Source: JAEYZS01 sp964469265 (GTDB taxonomy: Bacteria > Bdellovibrionota > Bdellovibrionia > Bdellovibrionales > JAEYZS01). Taken from it: a DNA stretch of 17,160 nt. This document shows positions 1 through 6,146 of this stretch, in pieces. Numbering within the stretch: the stretch's first letter is position 1; every line of letters starts with the position of its first letter. The translations under genes and the position numbers were made by a program. Below the pieces are notes generated by a model. That model saw nothing but the letters and a program-made list of their open reading frames with translations, was not told the origin of the DNA and ran no database searches. The stretch covers positions 1 through 17,160 of the forward strand of contig CAYXYF010000033.1 of assembly GCA_964469265.1 (NCBI GenBank), read 5' to 3'.

Positions 1-42
1 CAGGAAGTGGCGGGAAGTTACTAAGGACTCTTTGGAGGAGTT

Positions 43-2586
43 ATGAAGATAGGCAAGAACAACAAGAAGTTACATTTAGTGATTATAAATGTAATGCTCG
101 TGTTGCTGATGATGACAACCGTTGCAAAAGCTGACGAGGTTGTTACCACACCTCAGAAGCCAGTAGCTGCTAAATCAGCGTCAAAGAAGGAACCTTCCTT
201 TCTTGACAGACTGAAGGCAAAAGCTATTGTTTATAAAGAAAAGGCGATCGTCTATAAAGAGAAGGCTGAACAAGTCGTTAAAGAATACGTTGAAAGATTC
301 TTTGGTGACGATAATACACGAATGCCTGCTTCAACTCCAAAACCTGAGATTCCAGCAGTTGTAAAAGAAAAGCTTGAAGAACTACCTTCTTACAAGACAG
401 AGGGAGTCGAGCAGCAAACAGCAGAAATTAAGGCTGTTAAAGACCAGATTGCTAAAAAAGAAGTTTACCAAAAAAAGCCTGGACGAGCTGCAGACGCGAG
501 TCTCCCTAAAGCAAAATCTGGGGTAGCTGTGTTTGATCTCTATGAAAAGCCAGATCCAAAGGCTCCAGTGAAGATTGGAAAGAATGGTAAAAAGATCAAG
601 CCAAAGCCAAAAATGGTGAAAACAATCCCAGTGTTAGATATCGGGGTCGAAGATGAAGTTGTAAAATCAGATTTTACTTTTGAGTTACCAAAGATTTTCC
701 AGGCAGACTTTTTAACTTTAAAACCTTTAAAGTCTCCTTCAGTTAAACCTGAATCGGAATTAACACCGTTTTATACCATGAAGTTCGCGAAGGCTCAAAA
801 GCCAGTGAAACTTGAAGAAGTGGTATTAGCACTACCACGTGGAATTACTGCGGATAAGATTCACCAAACGGCAATCAAGATCGAGCAAGATACTCCAATC
901 AGTTTAAAACCTTATGTTGAAATTACCGCAAAAGAAATCCAGCTTCTAAAAGGTCTATTGTTTTCAGAGTACGCAGATCGCTGTCATTTAGCCGCAGGAT
1001 ACTTTAGAGAACTTCGTGATCTTACAGGTGAGGAGAAAAACCTCAGAGATTACAACTACAGCACATGTCTTTACAAGATGGGCTTCCATACGGAAGCATT
1101 TCCGATGCTATCTGATTTCGTAAAAAGAAACTCAAAAGAGACAAAAGCCGCGGTGGAGACTCTTTTATCTGACGTAAAAAGGGAGTATGTACCACAAATC
1201 TCAGATGCTTTGATTCAAGTGAAGTCTGAGCACATCCCTGAAAAAAAGGTTGATGAGTTTAACTATTACATCGCTCTTGGAAGATCGATGAAAAAGCAAC
1301 ATAAGACAGCATTGTCGTATGCTTTAAAGGTAAAGCCTGCTTCGGAGAAGTATCCTGAAGCTCAGTACCTTGCAAGTGTTGCGGAGTACCTGACAGGCGA
1401 CGTGAAGTCTTCTTTGGCACGCCAAGAAAGACTTCTTGTAGAAATTGATAAAAGAAAAGTGACGGGACCATTAAAAACGCTTATTAAGATGAACATGGGG
1501 CGTACTGCTTACAGAAATAAACAGTACAAAAAAGCTATTGAGGCCTATCAGTTCGTCGGAAGAGAGAACTCTTTATGGATTCAATCACTCACTGAACAGG
1601 GTTGGATGCAAATTTTAGCTGGAGATACTCCAGGCGCGATCGGGAATATGCACTCCATTCAAATTCCACAGTTTAAAGATATTTATAAAGCGGAAAGCTA
1701 TGCCGTTCGAGCTATTGGATATATTAATATCTGTCAGTTCGGTGACGCGAAGAAGACTTTGGATCACTTAAATAAGATCTATAGTCCATGGGTCAGAGTT
1801 ATTGGTGAGGAGCTTTCAAAGAAGCAACCTAATTATGCACTCTATAATAACGTCATTGATGCAATAAGAACTCCTGAGAACAAGACTTCGCTTCCTCAGC
1901 CAGTCCTAAGGGAGATTAGTAGACACAAGGACTTCTTGAACGTTCAAGAGTCAATCAATCATAAAGTAGATGAAGAAGCACAGTTTGGCTTTATCAGAGG
2001 CTTGATTAGAAAAGATCTTTCAACTGCGACTAGCAGACGGAATGCAGCTAACGCAAGATCAAAGAAGTTAGCTCAGCAGATCAAGTCAGCGTCTTCTGCT
2101 AATGACACTTTAAAATTTGTCACACAATGGAGAGCTGAAAAGTCTCATGAAGACGACACCATTGATTACTATAAATTTGAGATTGAAACTATCAAAGAGA
2201 GCTTAAAAGGCTTTAATAGCTTCACTCGCTATGCAAAAGGAAATATCGAGAAAGAAAAGTCATCGTTAAAGTCTTTAGCGGGTAGAACAATGAAATCTCG
2301 TTTGGCTTCAATGCAGACGCGGTTAAAGAAGTTAATGGAAAACAATGAATTCTTAACTTATGAAATCTTCTCTGGATCAGGTGAAAACATTCGATATGTC
2401 TCAGCCGGTGGAGAAGTTAAAGGAACAAAGTCCACTCGTAAAACTGCGAGTAAGAACCACGAAAGAGGAAAAGTATTCTTGTGGGACTTTGATGGAGAGT
2501 TCTGGGCTGATGAAATCGGTAACTATCGTTCGTCACTCAAGGACAACTGTCCAAACGCAAAAAATTTAACACAGCAAGTAAAATAA
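43..2586 (+). CDS. Exported TPR-repeat protein of a Tol/Agl-type motor operon
   Basis: An 847-residue exported protein. The N-terminus has a basic start, a hydrophobic core (about residues 10-28) and a signal-peptidase-I-like AKA|DE site after A30, so it is probably periplasmic. Residues 31-290 are rich in Lys, Pro and Glu and look disordered. Residues 290-650 carry helical repeats of TPR character, for example around GRSMKKQHKTALSYALKV and NKQYKKAIEAYQFV. Residues about 660-780 are charged and helical, likely coiled coil. The C-terminus has an aromatic/acidic block, WDFDGEFWADEIGNY, starting at W814. The start is supported by GGAGGAG just upstream (34-40). The coiled-coil protein gene follows after 19 nt and the TolQ/TolR genes after that. 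Large exported TPR proteins (for example GltE and AglT) accompany the Myxococcus gliding machinery; a matching role here is inferred from context. The exact orthologue is not recognised. Confidence 0.85.
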   Translation: MKIGKNNKKLHLVIINVMLVLLMMTTVAKADEVVTTPQKPVAAKSASKKEPSFLDRLKAKAIVYKEKAIVYKEKAEQVVKEYVERFFGDDNTRMPASTPKPEIPAVVKEKLEELPSYKTEGVEQQTAEIKAVKDQIAKKEVYQKKPGRAADASLPKAKSGVAVFDLYEKPDPKAPVKIGKNGKKIKPKPKMVKTIPVLDIGVEDEVVKSDFTFELPKIFQADFLTLKPLKSPSVKPESELTPFYTMKFAKAQKPVKLEEVVLALPRGITADKIHQTAIKIEQDTPISLKPYVEITAKEIQLLKGLLFSEYADRCHLAAGYFRELRDLTGEEKNLRDYNYSTCLYKMGFHTEAFPMLSDFVKRNSKETKAAVETLLSDVKREYVPQISDALIQVKSEHIPEKKVDEFNYYIALGRSMKKQHKTALSYALKVKPASEKYPEAQYLASVAEYLTGDVKSSLARQERLLVEIDKRKVTGPLKTLIKMNMGRTAYRNKQYKKAIEAYQFVGRENSLWIQSLTEQGWMQILAGDTPGAIGNMHSIQIPQFKDIYKAESYAVRAIGYINICQFGDAKKTLDHLNKIYSPWVRVIGEELSKKQPNYALYNNVIDAIRTPENKTSLPQPVLREISRHKDFLNVQESINHKVDEEAQFGFIRGLIRKDLSTATSRRNAANARSKKLAQQIKSASSANDTLKFVTQWRAEKSHEDDTIDYYKFEIETIKESLKGFNSFTRYAKGNIEKEKSSLKSLAGRTMKSRLASMQTRLKKLMENNEFLTYEIFSGSGENIRYVSAGGEVKGTKSTRKTASKNHERGKVFLWDFDGEFWADEIGNYRSSLKDNCPNAKNLTQQVK
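220..261 (+). repeat. Tandem 21-bp coding repeat (KAIVYKE x2)
   Basis: Two adjacent 7-codon units encode the identical heptapeptide KAIVYKE at residues 60-66 and 67-73 of the TPR protein. The DNA copies differ at five of 21 positions, and all five are synonymous third-position changes. This looks like an old duplication kept by selection on the protein, and the 7-residue period fits a helical or coiled-coil segment. Confidence 0.8.
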
Positions 2587-2605
2587 AGGTATAGGGGATT
2601 AGGTC

Positions 2606-3235
2606 ATGAAAAAATTGTTAACGATATTAGTAGTAACGGCATCATTTGCAGCATACGCATCTGACTATGTAGAACAAAAAGTAAAAACGATCGGCTCTAA
2701 TGCTGAGAATAGTAAAGAAAATTTAAAGCAGTATGAGAACAACCTTAAGATCGTTGAAAAGAACATTAAAGAAATGGACGCAGTTTTAAAAGATTTAACG
2801 GAGAAAGAAAAAACCGTGAAAGAAACGGTGAAGGACTCTGAGAAGAATACGCTAAAGCTTGATAAACAGAAAGAAGAGTTAGCGAAGTTGGTTAAGGCTG
2901 AAGAAGATAAAGTTAAGAAAGAAGAAGATCAGGTTAAGAAGCTTCAGGATAAAATTGCTGAGATTCAAAAGAATATCGAAGCAAGAAATCTTAACGTTAC
3001 GACTTACAATCAGAAGTCAAAAGAGATTGATGAAGAGAAAGTAAAGTGGGCTGACCAAAAGAATCAGATTAACCTCATTCTTAAAGAAATTGATACAAAG
3101 AGAACTACTGCTTCTAATGAAAAAACAAAGTGGACAGAGAAAAAGAAAACTTATGATGTTGAAGTTAAGAAGTGGAGATCGATTTCTTCCGAGTCAAATT
3201 CACTCAATAAGAACGTGAAAAAGATCAAAAACTGA
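2606..3235 (+). CDS. Exported Lys/Glu-rich coiled-coil protein
   Basis: A 209-residue protein with a clear signal peptide (KK, hydrophobic core, AYA|SD cleavage after A18). The mature part is almost entirely charged helix, rich in Lys and Glu, with heptad-like spacing over about residues 25-190; no enzymatic motif is seen. Its three tryptophans, W148, W176 and W190, are separated by 28 and 14 residues, so all lie in the same heptad phase. AGGGGA (about 2593-2598) lies upstream of the ATG. It sits 19 nt after the TPR gene and 120 nt before the TolQ-like gene, so it is probably co-transcribed and acts as a periplasmic structural or tethering partner of the motor. That role is inferred. A generic coiled-coil protein of unrelated role cannot be excluded from sequence alone. 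Confidence 0.8.
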   Translation: MKKLLTILVVTASFAAYASDYVEQKVKTIGSNAENSKENLKQYENNLKIVEKNIKEMDAVLKDLTEKEKTVKETVKDSEKNTLKLDKQKEELAKLVKAEEDKVKKEEDQVKKLQDKIAEIQKNIEARNLNVTTYNQKSKEIDEEKVKWADQKNQINLILKEIDTKRTTASNEKTKWTEKKKTYDVEVKKWRSISSESNSLNKNVKKIKN

Positions 3236-3355
3236 TAAACTTTTAAACAGTGGACCGGTCAATGGTCGAGGTGAAGCGAAATTACTAAATTTGGATCTAA
3301 AGTCATCCGATTTAGAGTATGAAAGAAAAAGGCTTAAGATAAGGGGAGGCTTCTT
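3236..3355 (+). promoter_or_regulatory. Intercistronic region with hairpin and strong RBS before the TolQ-like gene
   Basis: This is the longest gap in the first operon. It has the 8-bp palindrome GACCGGTC (3253-3260). A longer imperfect hairpin pairs 3285-3296 (CTAAATTTGGAT) with 3305-3315 (ATCCGATTTAG) around an 8-nt loop, with one bulge and one G-T pair. No T-tract follows, so it is not a standard terminator; an RNA-processing, attenuation or stability element is possible. AAGGGGAGG at 3341-3349 is a very strong ribosome binding site six bases before the GTG start at 3356. No convincing sigma-70 promoter was found here. Confidence 0.45.
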
Positions 3356-4075
3356 GTGGATAATTTATATAGAGTATTAGTCGACTGGTACATTGTTGAC
3401 GTCGGTATTGTGGGCATCGGTCTGATGGGACTTTATCTCATCATTGAAAGATCAAAGGTACTTTACTTTGACTACAAGGTGAACTCTTCAGCGTTTACCG
3501 ATCAGGTTATGAAATTAGTTTCGCAAAACAAAATAGAAGAGAGTATTGCATTTTGTTCAGCGAACGAAAAGAAACCAATTGCACAAGCTATGAAGATTAT
3601 CCTTGAGAGAGCAGATCGAAGTGATGAAGAAATTGGTAAAGCAGTCGACAGAGTTGCTTCTGAGATTGTTCCAAGCCTTGAGAAGCGACTAGGTTACCTT
3701 CCGATGGTTTCAAACGTTGCAACCCTTATTGGTCTACTAGGAACAGTATCTGGTCTTATTATGTCATTTAAAGCGGTGAGCTTTGCAGATCCTACACAGA
3801 AGCAAGCACTTCTTGCTGATGGTATTTCAGTTGCGATGAATGCAACAGCGATGGGTCTTGCGGTTGCGATTCCAACGATGGTGGCTTATGCGTTCTTAAA
3901 CACGAAGCAAGGTTACATCTTCAATGAAATCGACGTAGCAACTCAAAGACTTACTGATTTTTTAAGAAGCCGTGGAATTGTACAAATGAATGAGCAAAAT
4001 GCTTACCCTACAAATGTTGGTACTAGCTCGTCACTACATACGCCGCCACCAGCTCCGACGAAGAAAGCTTCTTAA
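3356..4075 (+). CDS. TolQ/ExbB/MotA-family proton channel subunit (AglR-like)
   Basis: A 239-residue inner-membrane protein with the three-helix layout of the TolQ/ExbB family: TM1 about 12-30, a cytoplasmic loop to about 113, TM2 about 116-137 and TM3 about 157-182. The family signatures are visible: GLLGTVSGLIMSF in TM2, with T130, and MNATAMGLAVAIPTMVAYAF in TM3, with T164. They correspond to the conserved threonines lining the proton path in TolQ/ExbB. The C-terminal tail is Pro/Ser rich (about 215-239). The start codon is GTG, with a perfect-looking Shine-Dalgarno six bases upstream. Two TolR/ExbD genes follow directly. One TolQ plus two TolR is the composition of the AglRQS gliding motor, so it is probably the stator channel of such a motor. 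A Tol-Pal or ExbB role is the alternative; no pal, tolB or tonB is nearby. Confidence 0.9.
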   Translation: MDNLYRVLVDWYIVDVGIVGIGLMGLYLIIERSKVLYFDYKVNSSAFTDQVMKLVSQNKIEESIAFCSANEKKPIAQAMKIILERADRSDEEIGKAVDRVASEIVPSLEKRLGYLPMVSNVATLIGLLGTVSGLIMSFKAVSFADPTQKQALLADGISVAMNATAMGLAVAIPTMVAYAFLNTKQGYIFNEIDVATQRLTDFLRSRGIVQMNEQNAYPTNVGTSSSLHTPPPAPTKKAS

Positions 4076-4137
4076 GTTGTATATCTGATTCGGTTCAGCC
4101 GATCCAGGTAGTGGTAGAAATTTAGATTGAGGGAACC

Positions 4138-4668
4138 ATGGGAAGATTTAGAGAAAAAGCAGAATCAACATTCGACATTAACTTAGCGCCGATGCTTGAC
4201 GTGATCGTTGCTATTGTACCGATGTTATTACTGAGCGTTGTTTTCATGCGTGTGACTATGGTTGAAGCTCAAGTTCCTCAAATTGTTGCTGAGGCAATTG
4301 AGAATAATAAAAATAAACCAAATCCCGTGACCGTTGCACTTGTGATTGATCACAGTGCATTCAAGTTTGAAATAACTGATAATGGTAAGAAGTCCTCTAT
4401 CAGTGTTGCGGCAGTTAACGGAATTCCGGATTTAGATGCGTTAGGAAAAGAAGCTGCAACCATTAAGAAGAAATACCCTGATGTTTTCAGAGTAGAAGTG
4501 AAACCTGCAAAGACTGTTTCTTTAGAAAAGATTATTTCTACTTTAGATACTATTCGTACATTAAAAAACGGAGACACGGTAACTATTAAGGATGAAAAGA
4601 CTGGGAAAACTGGTGAGACCAACCTCATGTTCCCAGAAGTTGTATTCTCGGATATTCTTGAAGGATAA
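4138..4668 (+). CDS. TolR/ExbD-family stator subunit 1 (AglQ/AglS-like)
   Basis: A 176-residue protein with a short cytoplasmic N-terminus, one transmembrane helix (about 22-42) and a periplasmic domain. The TolR/ExbD signature is INLAPMLDVIVAIVPMLLL at residues 14-32, with the proton-carrying aspartate at D21. The helix is atypical in having a second proline (P28) in its middle. The periplasmic part contains the usual mixed alpha/beta fold with a helix near 130-142. The start is preceded by GAGGGA (4129-4134). The next gene begins 2 nt after this stop, which implies translational coupling and fixed stoichiometry with the second TolR-like protein. It would work with the TolQ-like channel to turn proton flow into motion of periplasmic partners. 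Which Myxococcus paralogue (AglQ or AglS) it matches cannot be decided by eye. Confidence 0.88.
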   Translation: MGRFREKAESTFDINLAPMLDVIVAIVPMLLLSVVFMRVTMVEAQVPQIVAEAIENNKNKPNPVTVALVIDHSAFKFEITDNGKKSSISVAAVNGIPDLDALGKEAATIKKKYPDVFRVEVKPAKTVSLEKIISTLDTIRTLKNGDTVTIKDEKTGKTGETNLMFPEVVFSDILEG

Positions 4669-4670
4669 AT

Positions 4671-5174
4671 ATGAGTTTCAAAAACCGTAGAAAAAAATTG
4701 CCAGGCTCGTTTAAGATTCAGATCACTTCGATGGTGGACATGTTCGTTATCTTGTTAGTCTTCTTAATTAAGAGTTACTCGACAGATCCAGTCCAAATCA
4801 CACCGAGTAACGACATTCGTTTACCAGCTTCTGTTTCCAATACTAGCCCAGTTGAAATATTAAAAGTTATGGTTTCTCAATCGGGAATATTTGTTGAGGA
4901 CGTAAAAGTTTTAGATCTGGTCGAAGGCAAATTTAACCCGCAAGACATCGATAAGTCCGACAAAAATTATATTCCACTTCTTTTTAAGCATTTAGATGAA
5001 CAGGCAAAAAAGACTCATGACATTGCTCAAATCAACGAGACTGTTCAATTTGAGGGCAAAGTCCTAGTACAAGCCGACAAACACCTAGAGTACGAAATGC
5101 TAAAAAAGGTCATGCACACCTCAGCAGTAGCAGGCTACTCCGACATAAAATTCGCCGTAATAGGCCCCGACTAA
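4671..5174 (+). CDS. TolR/ExbD-family stator subunit 2
   Basis: A 167-residue protein with the ExbD/TolR layout: a basic N-terminus (KNRRKK), the signature ITSMVDMFVILLVFLIKSY at residues 18-36 with the conserved aspartate at D23, a single membrane helix, then a periplasmic domain ending near VAGYSDIKFAVIGPD. The motif differs clearly from the preceding paralogue (SMVDM against APMLD), so the two subunits are not recent duplicates. AAGGA inside the end of the upstream gene (4661-4665) is its ribosome binding site. Its TAA stop is followed directly by an intrinsic terminator, so this is the last gene of the operon. Two non-identical TolR subunits per TolQ is the AglRQS arrangement. The assignment to a gliding-type motor is inferred from that. 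Confidence 0.88.
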   Translation: MSFKNRRKKLPGSFKIQITSMVDMFVILLVFLIKSYSTDPVQITPSNDIRLPASVSNTSPVEILKVMVSQSGIFVEDVKVLDLVEGKFNPQDIDKSDKNYIPLLFKHLDEQAKKTHDIAQINETVQFEGKVLVQADKHLEYEMLKKVMHTSAVAGYSDIKFAVIGPD

Positions 5175-5195
5175 AAGGTACGCCGTACCTTTTTG
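5173..5195 (+). terminator. Intrinsic terminator of the TolQ/TolR operon
   Basis: GGTAC-GCC-GTACC forms a five-pair GC-containing stem with a 3-nt loop, extended by AAAA/TTTT pairs to nine pairs and followed by G. The A-tract overlaps the TAA stop of the second TolR-like gene. The stem is short but the T-run is good, so it should end the + strand transcript. The same sequence occurs inverted at 5282-5303. Confidence 0.75.
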
Positions 5196-5303
5196 TCTAG
5201 CAGCGCGGCTTCCGACGTCGGGAGTACTCTAACTGCGAGTATTTCAAGAGAGAATTCTTGTGTTTATATAGCAGGTGCACAACAAAAAGGTACGGCGTAC
5301 CTT
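5175..5303. repeat. 22-bp inverted repeat, two identical terminator copies
   Basis: The 22 nt at 5175-5196 recur exactly, as the reverse complement, at 5282-5303. Each copy is itself near-palindromic (core GGTACGCCGTACC), and each begins at the very first base after the stop codon of its gene. The 85-nt spacer carries further palindromes: CCGACGTCGG (5212-5221), TACTC/GAGTA (5225-5229 with 5237-5241) and CAAGA/TCTTG (5245-5249 with 5256-5260). Confidence 0.85.
5282..5303 (-). terminator. Intrinsic terminator of the helicase/LpxR-like operon
   Basis: Read on the - strand this is the same hairpin (core GGTACGCCGTACC) followed by five T residues and G. It begins one base after the TAG stop (5304-5306) of the outer-membrane protein gene. 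It would terminate the leftward transcript. Confidence 0.75.
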
Positions 5304-6146
5304 CTAGAACTCCCAGGATAGTATTAGGGGTGAGATGTAGTATTGGCCGTATTTATCGTATTTGAGGTAGGGCGAGACATAGTTTGCTGTCATTTGATAC
5401 CAGCCGTATTTATAACTCAAGCCATAAGCGTGCCTGAAATCTAAAATATCATTTCCGTAAAAATCACTTTTTAACTGGTGAACGGCTTCGCCCTGTATAC
5501 CAAATTGCGCTTTCTTGCCGCTAAACTTTAAGTTCAAACGAACTAAAGTTTCTGTCATCACTGGGCTTTCGTGGACGTACAACATCACCAAAGCGTACTT
5601 TGTAAGAAAGCCAACTCCGACAGAGCCAGAGAAATAATTATTATCAATCTTATCACCGTACTTAGAGCTTTCGTCCTTAGCTCCAATGACTTTATGAATA
5701 AATTTTGTAATTTTGTCGCCACCAAGACCTGCATAGTACTGACCGCTAAGTCCTAGTTCGATTTTCATATTTCCGTCGATGTAGGAGTAAGCTCCGCGGG
5801 ACTCCAGTTGGTCAGCATACACTCCTGGTGGTGGATCAAGAGGGGGTTTTCCGTGTTTTGTTTTAATGATAGGAGTTAAGAGCCTCCGTTGAACAGAAAG
5901 CTCCCAGCCGTGCTTTTTATTCTTCGGCTGTATATACCAAAAAAGGTGTCCAGACGCAGTCATGAGCTTGTCTGTGTTTCCAAGATAATCATTATTAAAG
6001 ACATGAAGGGTAAAACCTGACTTGTTGAGATAAAAGGAGCCAGCATCACCGATTCCCGTCATAGGCGTATTAGGCAATCCCCATGTGGCATGGACCTGAG
6101 TACTGATGATTAAAATACCTAGAAAAGTTACAAGTCCATTTACCAT
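5304..6146 (-). CDS. LpxR-like (DUF2219) outer-membrane beta-barrel, putative lipid A 3'-O-deacylase
   Basis: A 280-residue protein with a signal peptide (cleavage likely VHA|TW after A20) and a C-terminal ...LILSWEF. The terminal Phe and the alternating aromatic strands are typical of outer-membrane barrels. Near the mature N-terminus, FNNDYLGNTDKLMTASGHLFW (50-70) resembles the LpxR pattern ND...D..YT.G. N52, D53 and T63 would match the catalytic Asn, Asp and Thr/Ser of LpxR. FIHKVIGA (149-156) gives a candidate catalytic H151, with D158/E159 as the possible acidic partner. LpxR enzymes are calcium-dependent and remove the 3'-acyloxyacyl group of lipid A at the outer membrane. The usual PYAG block is not clear. 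The start codon overlaps the helicase stop (ATGGTAA) and lacks a good ribosome binding site, so translation is probably coupled. Barrel status is firmer than the LpxR assignment. Confidence 0.75.
   Translation of the reverse strand: MVNGLVTFLGILIISTQVHATWGLPNTPMTGIGDAGSFYLNKSGFTLHVFNNDYLGNTDKLMTASGHLFWYIQPKNKKHGWELSVQRRLLTPIIKTKHGKPPLDPPPGVYADQLESRGAYSYIDGNMKIELGLSGQYYAGLGGDKITKFIHKVIGAKDESSKYGDKIDNNYFSGSVGVGFLTKYALVMLYVHESPVMTETLVRLNLKFSGKKAQFGIQGEAVHQLKSDFYGNDILDFRHAYGLSYKYGWYQMTANYVSPYLKYDKYGQYYISPLILSWEF

Noticed and set aside
1..42. Possible end of an upstream gene
   Set aside because: Only 42 bases are visible before the first ATG; nothing but the GGAGGAG ribosome binding site can be supported.
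3263..3342. Two tiny frames (8 and 7 codons) in the gap before the TolQ-like gene
   Set aside because: No ribosome binding site, no signal peptide or composition signal; expected by chance.
4087..4104. Small hairpin (TCGG/CCGA) between the TolQ-like and first TolR-like genes
   Set aside because: Only about six pairs with a bulge and no T-tract; too weak to call a terminator or riboswitch.
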